From: Nonomuraea solani
Lineage (GTDB): Bacteria; Actinomycetota; Actinomycetes; Streptosporangiales; Streptosporangiaceae
NCBI RefSeq assembly: GCF_900108335.1
Contig: NZ_FNVT01000031.1
Location: 49,362 to 113,361, forward strand
DNA length: 64,000 nucleotides
Reading direction: 5' to 3'
A model generated the notes under the pieces. That model had not been told where the DNA came from. It searched no databases and saw nothing but the letters and a program-made list of their open reading frames with translations. How positions within the stretch are numbered: the stretch's first letter is position 1; every line of letters starts with the position of its first letter. This document shows positions 17,055-26,364 of this stretch, piece after piece. The position numbers and the translations under genes were made by a program.

Positions 17055-17453
17055 ATGTTCAACCCCAAGGCGCGCACCCTGCTCTTCGCCGGGGACACTG
17101 TCCGCGCTCGTGATCCTGGCGCCGGCCCCCGCCCATGCGGACGCGCCGCACACCCGGGCCTCCGCCCACGTGGCCGCAGACGACACCCTGATCTCCGGCA
17201 AGAACATTACCTTCGCCTCCAGCCCGACCCCGGCATCTACTGCGTGGACATCGACCGCAGCGTCAACCTCAACGACGAGCCCATCATCCAAGCCGCCTCA
17301 CCCACCCCCCACAGCGACTGCGGCAACCGGGCGGACACCGTGACCGTCTGGGTGAAGTGGGCCCTCGTGCACGGCCACGAGCTCTCCCCCGGCAACTTCT
17401 ACCTCAGCATCCCCCAGTCGACCCAATACGGCATGGGCCCCTCAGCCGTATGA
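17055..17453 (+). pseudogene. Small secreted protein with two compensating frameshifts
   Basis: ATG 17055 starts MFNPKARTLLFAG; the natural continuation of the signal peptide, LSALVILAPAPAHA, is in another frame, and after about 110 bp the original frame resumes with PDPGIYCVDIDRSVNLNDEP to the stop at 17453. Joined, this is a roughly 130-residue exported protein with a clear Sec signal and two Cys. If the two indels are real, about 35 residues including the signal peptide core are scrambled and export would fail. I do not recognise the mature part. A second small secreted gene follows. Confidence 0.6.
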
Positions 17454-17511
17454 CGTGAACCGCACCGGCAGCTAGAAGCTGGCATCACATAGGGTAATTT
17501 CGCGAGCACGT

Positions 17512-18003
17512 TTGGAGAGTTCTTTGCGGCACTCGCTTACCGCTCTCGGCGCTTTGACCCTGGCGCATTTCATCGCCCTGATCCCCGCGGCGGCACCCGC
17601 TCAGGCAGCTGAAGGGACAGCGACCTTCAATAACGCGAGGGGCATGGACATCACCCTGACCAACCCCATCGACGGGGAGTGCTACAACCTCGCCAACAGC
17701 TGGCCCGAGGGCGCCGTGTGGATGAGCAACCACACCAGCACCGACGCCACGGTCTATGCAAGGCAGGACTGCGACACAAGCCGTACCAACTATCCGTTGC
17801 CCGCCGGCGCATCCAAGAACCTGGCCATGACGATGCTGGGGTTCCAAAGCGGCTGGACCAGCATCCGCTCGGTGAAGTTCGGCACCGGTTCCACGGCGGC
17901 CAGCATCCAGCCGCGGGCCTTCTCCGACGTGCCCGACATCGGATGCCCAGCAGGACAAAAGAAGACCGGCGACGGCCGATGCTCATCGGTCCCTAGCTTC
18001 TGA
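17512..18003 (+). CDS. Small secreted protein of unknown function
   Basis: A 163-residue exported protein: a leader of about 35 residues (RHSLTALGALTLAHFIALIP, cleavage after APAQA) and a mature part with four Cys (ECYNLANSWPEGAVW, ARQDCDTSRTNYP, DIGCPAG, DGRCSSVP), suggesting two disulfides. The pattern is vaguely like secreted beta/gamma-crystallin-type inhibitor proteins, but I cannot confirm that. The start is TTG; TTG at 17524 has GGAGAG five bases upstream and may be the true start, TTG at 17512 is the longest. It follows another small secreted gene. Confidence 0.7.
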   Translation: MESSLRHSLTALGALTLAHFIALIPAAAPAQAAEGTATFNNARGMDITLTNPIDGECYNLANSWPEGAVWMSNHTSTDATVYARQDCDTSRTNYPLPAGASKNLAMTMLGFQSGWTSIRSVKFGTGSTAASIQPRAFSDVPDIGCPAGQKKTGDGRCSSVPSF

Positions 18004-18044
18004 CCGCGTTACGGGCCGTCGCCCGCACGGTAGGGCCATATCGG

Positions 18045-18159
18045 TCGCGCACCCTGGAAGGCCACGAATCGACCCACAACCGCGGCAAGGCCATCAGCGG
18101 CGCCAGCGTCACCGACGAGGCCAACTTCTCCATGGCCGTGCACCTGCGCGGCCAGGTCC
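18045..18159 (+). pseudogene. Serine recombinase, left part, interrupted by the Tn3 element
   Basis: The plus frame reads SRTLEGHESTHNRGKAISG, then SVTDEANFSMAVHLRGQV, homologous to RTLEGHESARSRGKTIGG and SMALHLRAQN in the resolvase at 21879-22754. It stops where the transposon's left end begins. Removing the element and one copy of GGTCC restores LRGQVLGLRDVAAHL in frame with the right part at 30478-30724. Sequence 5' of codon SRT is not resolvase, so the gene was already truncated before or at another event. Confidence 0.85.
18155..18159. repeat. Target-site duplication, left copy (GGTCC)
   Basis: GGTCC at 18155-18159 directly precedes the left terminal repeat, and GGTCC at 30478-30482 directly follows the right one. 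Five-base duplications are the hallmark of Tn3-family insertion. The identity of both copies shows that the two ends moved together in one transposition and have not recombined since. Confidence 0.85.
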
Positions 18160-18205
18160 GGGGGCTCGGGACTCTACTGACGGGTAGCTACGCTAAGGAC
18201 GGATC
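18160..18205 (+). repeat. Tn3-type terminal inverted repeat, left (IRL)
   Basis: Forty-six bases beginning GGGGGCTCGGGACTCTACTG. The inner 38 bases (18168-18205) are a perfect inverted match to 30432-30469, and the outer 8 differ at three positions. Starting with GGGG and being about 38 bp long are both standard for Tn3-family ends. tnpA begins 97 bp inside. Confidence 0.9.
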
Positions 18206-18301
18206 CGTAGGTCGGCAGGGTGGGGGTTGACTGGTTTGGTTTGATTTCGATTTGGGTGTACTGGTCGGTAGTGGCTGTCTGCATCCATAGCGTCGCGTTC
18301 T

Positions 18302-21300
18302 GTGGCTGTTGACTATCTCTCGGACGAGCAGGTCCGGCGTTATGGGGCGTTCGTGGCCGACCCGACGCCTGAGGAGCTGGAGCAGTTCTTCTTCCTTGAT
18401 GAGCAGGGGCTGGTGGAGGCTCGGAAGAAGCGGCGCAAGCACAATCGGCTGGGCTGGAGCGTTCAATGGGGCACCGTACGGATGCTGGGGACGTTCCTGG
18501 AGGATCCGATCGAGGTCCCGTGGGCGGTGGTCGACTACGTCGCCGAGCAGCTGGGGATCGACGACCCGTCGTGTATCAAGCAGTACGCCGAGCGGAGTGA
18601 GACGCAGTACGAGCACACCGGCGAGATCCGGAAGTTGTTGACGTTCCGGGAGTTCGCCGAGGCCGAAGAGTAGATCGTGCGGTTCGTCGCCTCGCGGGTG
18701 GCCACGACGCGGGATTCGCGGCGGGAGTTGTTCGACCGGGCAGTGCTTCATCTGATCGAAAAGCGGGTGCAGCTGCCGGGGATCACGACGTTGGCGCGGC
18801 TGGTGCGGGATGTGCAGCTGTCGACGCTGGAGGAGATCAACGCGGCGGTGGTGGCGCCGACGCCGGTGCACACGCGGCGGGAGCTGATCGGCACGCTGGA
18901 GGTGCCGGCGGGCAAGCGGGTCTCGACGCTGGAGTGGATGCGTACCCCGGTGGTGAAGCTGACCGGCAAGGGGGATGGTCGCCGCGCTGGATCGCACCTC
19001 CTGCGTGCTGGGGCTGGGGACGGGTGCGGTGGATCTGACGGCGGTCGCGCCGGTGAAGCTGGCGGAGCTGGCCTCCTACGGGCTGCACGCCAAGGCCCCC
19101 AAGATCAAGAATCTGAAGGATGAGCGGCGGGTCGCGACGCTGGTGGCGACGGCCCGGCAGTTGGAGCGGTCGTCGGTGGATGACGCGCTGCTGCTGTTCG
19201 ACCTGCTGATGTCGACGAAGCTGCTGTCGGGGGCGACCCGGGCGAGCAACAAGGAGAAGCTGAAGACCTTCTCGAAGCTGAAGACGGCGGCGTCCCGCAT
19301 GGCGGCGGCGTGGGCGATCGTCCTGGCGGAGCGGCCCGAGGGTCAGGGGCCGGCGTCGGTCGCGGAGATGATGGCCGCAGTCGAGACCGTGGTGTCCAGG
19401 GAGGAACTGGCCGCCGCGGTGGAATCGGTGCGCGAGCTGCTGCCGCCGCCGGGCAGCGACGACGACGGCGATGCCGAATGGCGGGCGTCGCTGGTCGACC
19501 GGTACGCGACGGTGAAGCCGTTCATCGACATGCTGTCGGCGGTGATCCCCTGGGGCGCGACCGAGGCCGGCACCGAGGTCCTTTCCGCGCTGCGCGGCCT
19601 GCCGAAGGTGATCGCGGCCCGCAAGCCGGGCACCGAGCACATCCGGGGGTTCGAGGGCCTGGTGACGGGGTCGTGGCGTCGGCCGGTGTTCGCCGATCCG
19701 AAGCTGCAGCCCCCGGCGATCGACCGGCCCGCCTACGTGTTCTGCGTGCTGGAGCAGCTGCACGACGCGCTGCGCCGCCGGGACGTGTACGCGGTCGGCT
19801 CCGACAAGCGGGCCGATCCGCGCGTCCAGCTGATCGAACCCCGGTTGTGGGTGCGGGAGCGGGACACGGTGCTGACCGCGCTCGGCCTCCCGGCGGATCC
19901 CGCCGAGCACCTGGCCGACCTCGCCGACCTTCTGGACGGCGCGTTCCGGCAGGTCGGGGAGGGCCTGGCGGGCAACGACGCGGCCAGGATCTCGGGCGGG
20001 AAGCTGTCGCTGGCCCGGCTGGAGGGACCCCGCACCCCGAGGGTTTCGCCGCGATCCACGACGCGGTCGCGGGGATGCTGCCCCGGATCGACTACCCGGA
20101 GCTGATCCTGGAGGTCAACGCCCGGACGGGGTTCTTGGACGCGATGCCGCACATCTCCGGGTCGCAGGCGCGCCGCGACGACCTCGATCTGAGCCTGGCG
20201 GCGTTGCTGGTGGCCCGGTCGTGCAACATCGGGCTGACGCCGGTCGCCAAGCCCGGCACCGCCGCGTTGGGCGAGAGCCGCCTGGTCGGGGTGGAGAAGG
20301 GCTACTTCCACGGTGAGGGCATCGGGAAGGCCTCAGCGATCCTGGTGGACAAGCAGGCCGGCATCGAGATCACCGCGGACTGGGGGGCGGCCTGGTCGCC
20401 TCCACCGACGGGCTGCGGTTCGTCGTCCCCGTCCGTTCCCTGCACTCGCGGCCGTCTCCGCTGTACTTCGGAATCGGGAAACGGCCGCGCGGCACGACCT
20501 GGCTGAACACCGTGTCGGACAAGGTGATGGGGCTCGGCGGTCTGGTGGTGCCGGGGACGATGCGGGACTCGATGTTCATCCTGGACGCCATCCACCGCCT
20601 GGACGCCACCGAGCCGCCCGACATCGTCACGACCGACACCGGCTCTTACAGTGACGTCGTCTACGGCATGTTCGCGATCTGCGGCTACCAGTTCGCGCCC
20701 CGTCATGCCGACATCACCGACACCCAGCTGTGGTGGGTCGACGCCGTCATGCTGAAGGGCGAGATCACCCGCGATCACCGGGGCTCCAACGGGTGGGGCG
20801 CGTTCAACGAGCTTCAGCTGCGGCGGGTGTCGGTCCCCGCGATCGTCCAGTACTGGGATGACATGGTCCGGGTCGCCGGATCGTTGTCGACGAACAAGGT
20901 CCGCGCCTATGACCTGATCAAGATGATGACTGCGGGCGGGCGGCTCACCGGTCTGGGCAACGCGTTCGCCGCCTACGGCCGGATTTTCAAGACGCTGCAC
21001 CTGCTCCAGATCATCCACGTCGAGTCCTACCGGCGGATGATCGGCGCCCAGCTCAACACCGGAGAGTCCCGCCACCAGCTCGCCCGCCGCGTGTTCTTCG
21101 GCAACCTCGGGCAACTCCGCCAAGTCTATGAACGCGGTATGGAGAACCAGCTCGGTGCCCTCGGCCTCGGCTTGAACGCGATCACTTGGTGGAACAGCCT
21201 CTACATCGACGCCGCCGTCGCCCGGCTGGAGGCCGGCGGCCTGGGCATCAGCCGTGAGATCAAGGCCCGCCTGTCACCTCTGCTGTTCGAGCACATCAAC

Positions 21301-21399
21301 TTCCACGGCTCCTACCCCTTCCACCGCCCCCAACTGGAGGAAGGACGCCTGCGGGACCTGCGCGACCCCAACGCCGTCGAGGACGAGCCGGAGGAATAG
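18302..21399 (+). pseudogene. tnpA: Tn3-family transposase, interrupted by an amber codon and three frameshifts
   Basis: The product would be about 1,030 residues. N-terminal DUF4158-like part: VDYLSDEQVRRYGAFV, ELEQFFFLDEQG, HNRLGWSVQWGTVRMLGTFL. At 18671-18673 an in-frame TAG follows AEAEE, and translation resumes in the same frame with RFVASRVATTRDS. The frame then shifts near 18970 (run of five G), near 20028 and near 20388 (run of six G). The last part contains the catalytic region (VTTDTGSYSDVV, HADITDTQLWWVDAVM) and ends RLRDLRDPNAVEDEPEE. GTG 18302 is the start. Three of the breaks are at homopolymers and could be assembly errors; the amber codon is a substitution. Confidence 0.88.
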
Positions 21400-21407
21400 G
21401 GCACCCG

Positions 21408-21854
21408 GTGAGCGACGACTCCCCTCCAGGCCCGGACGCGGCACGGGCCAGGCCCGGCTTCACCGTGCCGTCCCGCTCCGACGGATGGCCCGACCTGCTC
21501 GGACGGCGGCCCCTGACCCCTGCCGAGCGTGCCGAACTGCGGCGTGCGCTGGAAGCCGAACCCGAGCCCGGCAGCACCGACACCACCCCGGATCCTCTGT
21601 TCCTGGCCTACCTGACCATCGACGGCCTGGACCGCGAAGGCGACCCGCGAAAGGCGATGCGGCTGCGCGGCCGCATCCTCGCGGCCGCACGCAGCGCCGC
21701 CGAACAGCGCCGCACCACCTTCCACGCCACCGAGACCACCGTGACGGTCGGGATCTACGGCACGGACGCCGCCGCCCGGATCACCGTGCTGCGCGCCGCG
21801 TTGGCCGCGCTCGTCACCAAGCACGGGCTGGCCGCCCGCGACGAACCATGGTGA
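21408..21854 (+). CDS. Tn3-associated protein of unknown function
   Basis: A 148-residue protein whose GTG start lies 8 bp after the tnpA stop, with GGAGGA inside the end of tnpA, so it is coupled to the transposase. The first 40 residues are Pro/Arg-rich and the rest (AAARSAAEQRRTTFHATETT, VGIYGTDAAARITVLRAALA) is mixed alpha/beta. No family is recognised. Conservation of a second ORF here suggests an accessory function in transposition or immunity, which is only inference. It converges on the resolvase gene. Confidence 0.65.
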   Translation: MSDDSPPGPDAARARPGFTVPSRSDGWPDLLGRRPLTPAERAELRRALEAEPEPGSTDTTPDPLFLAYLTIDGLDREGDPRKAMRLRGRILAAARSAAEQRRTTFHATETTVTVGIYGTDAAARITVLRAALAALVTKHGLAARDEPW

Positions 21855-21878
21855 GCGGCAGGAGACGAAGGGGTCCGC

Positions 21879-22754
21879 TCACCCCATGGTCGTCGGCACT
21901 GCGGCGGCTCCGTCGTGTTCACGCAGCATGCGCAGGACGGTGGCTGGGGAGGGGTGGCGGCCCTTCTTCTTGCCCTTGGTGATGACGAGCCGCGCCGCGA
22001 TGTCGCGCAGGCTCAGGTTTTGGGCGCGCAGGTGCAGGGCCATGGAGAGCATGGCGTCGTCGGTGACGGCGACGCCGCCGATGGTCTTGCCGCGGCTGCG
22101 GGCCGATTCGTGGCCTTCCAGGGTGCGGTCGCGGATGTACTCGCGCTCCATCCCCGACAGCGCGGCCAGCACGGTGAACACGACGCCGGACGGGTCGTGG
22201 GAACCCTGCAGCTCCCCGGTGAGGAACTCCAGGCCGATGCTGGCGGCGCGCAACTGCTCGGCCAGGGCGGCCAGGTCGAGACCGCGGCCGAGCCGTTTGT
22301 GCTCGTGCACCACGAGCGTGACCGCCACCCCGGCCGAGCGGAACTCGTGGGCCAAGGCCACGGCCTTATCGAGCTCAGGCCGGGTGGTGGCGCGGGTGGA
22401 GATCTTCTCGGAGAAGACGCGGGTGACGCCGGCGGCCTGGAGCGCGTCGAGTTGAGTGTCGAGGAACTGGCGGACGGTGGAGGCGCGGGCGTAGCCGATG
22501 CGCACGTGCCCGGCCGGCTCGGCGCCGGCCGCGGCCGGGCGGGGCAGCTCGATCCACAGCGTGCCCGGCTTGCGGACGGGCGGGGTGGCCACGGTGAGCG
22601 TCTTGGCGAGCGCGGACACCAGCCGGAAGCGGGCGGTGTGGTACTGGACGGCCACCTTGCCCTTGCCGGTCCGGCAGGGCGAGCCGGCCGGGGCGGCGCA
22701 GGAGGTCATCGGGCAGGCGTGGGCCTCCACGCGGAGGTAGTCGTCGTCGGGCAC
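21879..22754 (-). CDS. tnpR: Tn3 serine resolvase with N-terminal zinc-finger-like extension
   Basis: A 291-residue protein. Residues about 85-225 form the serine recombinase catalytic domain: HVRIGYARASTVRQFLDTQL with the nucleophilic Ser, ELDKAVALAHEFRSAG, and VVHEHKRLGRGLDLAALAEQ; the E-helix follows (ALSGMEREYIRDRTLEGHES). The C-terminal HTH is LSLRDIAARLVITKGKKKGR with PATVLRMLREH. The first 85 residues are extra: CPMTSCAAPAGSPCR plus a later His give a zinc-binding pattern seen in actinobacterial and phage proteins. It would resolve cointegrates at the res-like repeats just upstream of its start. Confidence 0.9.
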   Translation of the reverse strand: MPDDDYLRVEAHACPMTSCAAPAGSPCRTGKGKVAVQYHTARFRLVSALAKTLTVATPPVRKPGTLWIELPRPAAAGAEPAGHVRIGYARASTVRQFLDTQLDALQAAGVTRVFSEKISTRATTRPELDKAVALAHEFRSAGVAVTLVVHEHKRLGRGLDLAALAEQLRAASIGLEFLTGELQGSHDPSGVVFTVLAALSGMEREYIRDRTLEGHESARSRGKTIGGVAVTDDAMLSMALHLRAQNLSLRDIAARLVITKGKKKGRHPSPATVLRMLREHDGAAAVPTTMG

Positions 22755-22763
22755 CGCCAGATC

Positions 22764-22873
22764 GTTTCATGGATGCGTTTCATCCCGCCATCTGTTTGCA
22801 TCGACCTATGAAACGGTGTTCGCCCTGGACGCGTCCGGCCGGAGGCGCCGTTTCATAGATATACCTATGAAAC
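22764..22873. promoter_or_regulatory. res-like recombination site of the Tn3 element
   Basis: GTTTCAT recurs in both orientations over 110 bp: direct copies at 22764 and 22777, its complement ATGAAAC at 22808-22814, and a 24-bp perfect palindrome, GTTTCATAG-N6-CTATGAAAC, at 22850-22873. A short palindrome (subsite I), a longer spaced pair (22777-22814, subsite II) and extra copies match the multi-subsite layout of res, next to the resolvase start at 22754. The resolvase probably also controls its own promoter here. Confidence 0.75.
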
Positions 22874-23002
22874 AGCCGAGGGCATACCCGCCCCGATCCA
22901 GGCCGGCAAGTGCTGAGCGGACCAACCCATGGGCCGACCTCGGCGAACCGGCTGTATCTGTCCGAATCCTGGACCTGTTGCCAGTCGCTCATACTCCGGG
23001 AG

Positions 23003-23908
23003 TTAGCCGAGGTAGAAGTCCTTGCGGGCGGTGACGAACTCCTCGACCGTCTGGGGCCGTTTTCCGGTGATGCGCTCGACGTCGGGGGTCGCCCGGTCAT
23101 ATCGGTTCGCGCGGTGTAGCTGGGCCATGGTCGCGATGTGCTGTTCGGTGTGCTGCGGCAGGCCCGCGTTCGCGAGTATCTCTGTGCGCCACCATTGCAG
23201 GGGGACGTCCAGATAGGTCACCGTGCGGCCGAGCGCCTTGGAGAACTCCTGGGCTACGCCGGTCATGTCGAGCGCCCGCGGTCCGGTCAGCTCGTACACC
23301 TTTCCGGGGTGCTCGCCGGGGTCGCGCAGGATGGTCGTGACCACCTGGGCGACGTCGTCGGCGGCGATTGGCGAGGTGCGTCCGGTCCCGAACGGCAGTG
23401 CCAGCGTGTTGTTCTCGCGGATCGAGCGGGCTGCGAGGGTGGTGAACAGCGGATTGTCGAGGAACGTGGTCGGGCGTACGTGCACCACGGGCAGGCCTGA
23501 CCAGTCCAGCACCTGCTCGGCCAGCCAGTGCAGCCGCTGCTGGTGGGATTCGGCGGTGCTGGTGGCGGTCATCTGTGACACCGTCATCTGCGACAGGTCC
23601 ACCAACAGGTCGAGTTTGCCGTGCGCCTTCGCGACGGTGGCGACGACGGTCGCCGCCAGCAGGTGGTCCGGGGAGACGCTGAGCCCGAAGTACGCCCGGC
23701 GGACTCCGTCGAGCGCGGCCGCCACCGTGTCGGCGCGGGTCAGGTCCCCGGTGACGACCTCGGCGCCCAGTGCCCGCACCGCGGCTGCGCGGTCGTCCTC
23801 GCGGCGGACCAAGACGCGGACCGGCACGTTCTGCGCGCGCAGCCGTTCGATGACCAGGTGGCCCACGCCGCCGGCGCCGGTGACGAGAACGAGGTCATGT
23901 TCAGTCAT
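23003..23908 (-). CDS. NmrA-like NAD(P)-binding protein
   Basis: A 301-residue atypical short-chain dehydrogenase. The nucleotide-binding motif is VLVTGAGGVGHLVIERLRAQ (GxxGxxG), followed by VRVLVRREDD and VVTGDLTRADTVAAALDGV. NmrA-like proteins use NAD(P)H as redox sensors or reduce quinone-like substrates; function here is unknown. ATG 23906-23908 has AAGGAA upstream. It is the most distal gene of a cargo row with aldehyde dehydrogenase and SDR, all on the minus strand, 79 bp after the dehydrogenase. Confidence 0.85.
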   Translation of the reverse strand: MTEHDLVLVTGAGGVGHLVIERLRAQNVPVRVLVRREDDRAAAVRALGAEVVTGDLTRADTVAAALDGVRRAYFGLSVSPDHLLAATVVATVAKAHGKLDLLVDLSQMTVSQMTATSTAESHQQRLHWLAEQVLDWSGLPVVHVRPTTFLDNPLFTTLAARSIRENNTLALPFGTGRTSPIAADDVAQVVTTILRDPGEHPGKVYELTGPRALDMTGVAQEFSKALGRTVTYLDVPLQWWRTEILANAGLPQHTEQHIATMAQLHRANRYDRATPDVERITGKRPQTVEEFVTARKDFYLG

Positions 23909-23987
23909 TGGGTAGTTCCTTTCGGTGAGTTCGCCTCGGCCGGGGTCTGGCCGTGCTCGGGGCCGGCGGGCGCCGGGGATGCCTCTG

Positions 23988-25415
23988 TCATCGGAGGAAG
24001 AAGTTGAGGAGGGTCTCGGTGCGCTTGTTGAAGGGGGCGCGGAGCAGGCGGGTGGCGTTGAAGCGTCCTTGGGTGTAGATGCCTTTGGGGTGGCTGAGGG
24101 TGCGGAAGCCTTCGATGCCGTGGTATTTGCCCATGCCGCTGGCGCCGACGCCGCCGAAGGGCAGGTCGTCCTGGGCGACGTGCATGAGGGTGCCGTTGAT
24201 GGTGACGTTGCCGGAGGTGGTGCGGTCGAGGACCTTGCGCCGGTCGGGGCCGTCGTCGCCGAAGTAGTAGAGCGCGAGCGGCCGGGGCCGGGCGTTGACG
24301 TAGTCGATGGCGTCGTCGATGGTGCGGTAGCCGAAGATCGGCAGGATCGGGCCGAAGATCTCTTGGTGGGCGATGCGCATGTCGTCGGTGACGCCGAGCA
24401 CGACGGGCGGAGCGAGGGTGTGCGGGCGGTTGGTCGCCTCGTGCGGCCGGTGTCCGACCTCGATGATGCGGGCGCCGTGGGTGCGGGCGTCGTCGAGTAG
24501 GCCGGTGAGGTTCTGGTACTCCTTGTCGTTGACAATCGAGGTGTAGTCGTCGCTGGTCGGGCCGTCGGGGTAGGCGGCTTTGACGAGCCGGTCGTAGGCG
24601 GTGATGAAGGTGTCGATCTCGGATTCGTGGACGAGGGCGTAGTCGGGGGCGATGCAGGTCTGCCCGCCGGACAGCAGTTTGCCGAAGACGATGTCGGCCA
24701 CGGCCTGATCCGTGACGTGGCCTTTGGCCACGATGGTCGGGGACTTGCCGCCCAACTCCAGGGTGACGGGGACGAGGTTGTCGCTGGCGGCTTTCATCAC
24801 GGCCCGGCCGACTTCGGTGCTGCCGGTGAAGACGAGGTGGTCGAACGGCAGGCCCGAGAAGGCGGAGCCGTCACCGTTGACCATGGTGACCTGCTCCGGC
24901 GGGAACAGTTCGGCGAGCATGGACGCGAGCACCTTGTTGGTGGCAGGGGTCAGCTTCGAAGGTTTGAGCATGACCCGGTTGCCTGCGGCGATCGCGGTGA
25001 CCACCGGCATCAGGGACAGGTTGACAGGGTAGTTCCACGGGGAGATGACCCCGACCACGCCGAGTGGCTGGTATTCGATGCGGTTGCTGCCGAACCGCAG
25101 CAGCAGCTCGATGTGGCGGCGGGTAGGGCGCATGAACCGGCGCAGGTTGCGCTGCAGGTATTCGATGCCCTGCACGACACCGACGATCTCCATGAACGCG
25201 GTCTCGTGCCGTGAGCGGTGCCCGAAGTCGGTGTCGATCGCCTCCTCGATCGCGGTACGCCGGGCGATCAGCGCCGCCTTGAACCGGGCCAGATCGTTGC
25301 GGCGCGCGGCGAGCGACGGTGCGCCGTCGCGTAGGTAGGCGGCGCGCTGCACCTGCAGGATGTGCTGGAAGCGCTCGGCGTCGGTGGGCGAGGTGGTGAC
25401 GTCGCTGACGGTCAT
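23988..25415 (-). CDS. Coniferyl-aldehyde-dehydrogenase-type aldehyde dehydrogenase
   Basis: A 475-residue enzyme of the class 3-like ALDH group. Seen: GVVGVISPWNYPVNLSLMPV (NAD binding), FTGSTEVGRAVMKAA, catalytic Glu in VTLELGGKSP, catalytic Cys in SGGQTCIAPDY, and LPFGGVGASGMGKYHG near the end. It oxidises aldehydes to acids with NAD(P)+. The missing C-terminal oligomerisation tail and hydrophobic end (ETLLNFFLR) resemble coniferyl aldehyde dehydrogenases. It lies within Tn3 cargo, between an NmrA-like gene and an SDR gene, and is probably cotranscribed with them under the TetR protein. Confidence 0.9.
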   Translation of the reverse strand: MTVSDVTTSPTDAERFQHILQVQRAAYLRDGAPSLAARRNDLARFKAALIARRTAIEEAIDTDFGHRSRHETAFMEIVGVVQGIEYLQRNLRRFMRPTRRHIELLLRFGSNRIEYQPLGVVGVISPWNYPVNLSLMPVVTAIAAGNRVMLKPSKLTPATNKVLASMLAELFPPEQVTMVNGDGSAFSGLPFDHLVFTGSTEVGRAVMKAASDNLVPVTLELGGKSPTIVAKGHVTDQAVADIVFGKLLSGGQTCIAPDYALVHESEIDTFITAYDRLVKAAYPDGPTSDDYTSIVNDKEYQNLTGLLDDARTHGARIIEVGHRPHEATNRPHTLAPPVVLGVTDDMRIAHQEIFGPILPIFGYRTIDDAIDYVNARPRPLALYYFGDDGPDRRKVLDRTTSGNVTINGTLMHVAQDDLPFGGVGASGMGKYHGIEGFRTLSHPKGIYTQGRFNATRLLRAPFNKRTETLLNFFLR

Positions 25416-25521
25416 GATCGTGCTCCTCAGTTGGTGCGGATGGCGGCGGAGGGGTGGGCGCGCTGGCTTTCCGCAGCGGTTGGTGCGGGCAGTGGCGGCC
25501 GGCTGAGTGCGCCGGTTTTCC

Positions 25522-26343
25522 TCAGCGGTTGGTGCCGGCGGCGGCCTGCTCGGGGAGCGAGCGGCGGGCGGCCCAGCCCATGATCCGGACCATGGCGCGG
25601 CGGGGCAGGAGCTTGCCGGCTACGGCGAGTGAGCCGCTGTTGGTGATCACCGACGGCGGTGCGGAGCGGCGGTCGAGGGTGTCCAGGGCGATCTTGACGA
25701 CCTGTTCGGGGGTGGCCCGTTTCGTGCCGTAGTCGGCGTTCTGGCCGGCGGCGTCGTAGAACTCGGTCTTCGTGGCGCCGGGGGCCACGGCCAGCACGCG
25801 CAGGCTGGTGTCGTGAGTTTCTTCCCACAGTGCTTCGGTGAAGCTCAGGACGAAGGCCTTGGTGGCGCCGTAGACGGCCATGTACGGGTTCGGCTGGAAG
25901 CCGAGCAGGCTGGCGACGTTGATCAGGATGCCGTTGCCGGTGGCGGTCAGCGGGCCGACGTAGGCGCGGCTGAGGTCGATCAGCGAGGCGATGTTCAACG
26001 CGATCATGCTCTGCAGCCGGTCCGGGTCCTCGTCGGTGAACGCGTCATGGGTGCCGAACCCGGCGTTGTTGACCAACCCGGTCGCGTAGATGCCGCGGGA
26101 CTCGAGCTCGGCGCGCAGGGTCCGGCCGGCATCCGGCAGGCCGAGGTCGCGGGTGACGGTGGTCACCGTGACGCCATGGGCCCGGGTGAGTTCGGCGGCC
26201 AGGCTCTCCAGGCGGTCGGCGCGGCGGGCGACCAGGACCAGGTCGGCGCCGCGGCGGGCGAGTTGGCGGGCGAACTCGGCGCCGAGGCCGGAGCTGGCGC
26301 CGGTGACGATGACGGTCTGGCTGCGGTAATCAACTTTGCTCAT
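25522..26343 (-). CDS. Short-chain dehydrogenase/reductase
   Basis: A 273-residue classical SDR: TGASSGLG cofactor motif at about residue 14, NNAGFG at about 95, catalytic Ser and YxxxK (YGATKAFVLSFTEAL). ATG 26341-26343 gives MSKVDYRSQTVIVTG. It is the first gene of the minus-strand cargo row, divergent from the TetR gene, and a palindrome lies between. Substrate unknown; pairing with an aldehyde dehydrogenase suggests alcohol-to-acid oxidation of an imported or toxic compound, by inference. The last 40 residues have extra basic helices (LPRRAMVRIMGWAARR). Confidence 0.88.
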   Translation of the reverse strand: MSKVDYRSQTVIVTGASSGLGAEFARQLARRGADLVLVARRADRLESLAAELTRAHGVTVTTVTRDLGLPDAGRTLRAELESRGIYATGLVNNAGFGTHDAFTDEDPDRLQSMIALNIASLIDLSRAYVGPLTATGNGILINVASLLGFQPNPYMAVYGATKAFVLSFTEALWEETHDTSLRVLAVAPGATKTEFYDAAGQNADYGTKRATPEQVVKIALDTLDRRSAPPSVITNSGSLAVAGKLLPRRAMVRIMGWAARRSLPEQAAAGTNR

Positions 26344-26364
26344 GCCGTTCACTCTACGCACTGC

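Noticed and set aside
22850..22873. Promoter operator of the unknown flanking gene
   Set aside because: Multiple GTTTCAT copies next to a resolvase fit a res site better.
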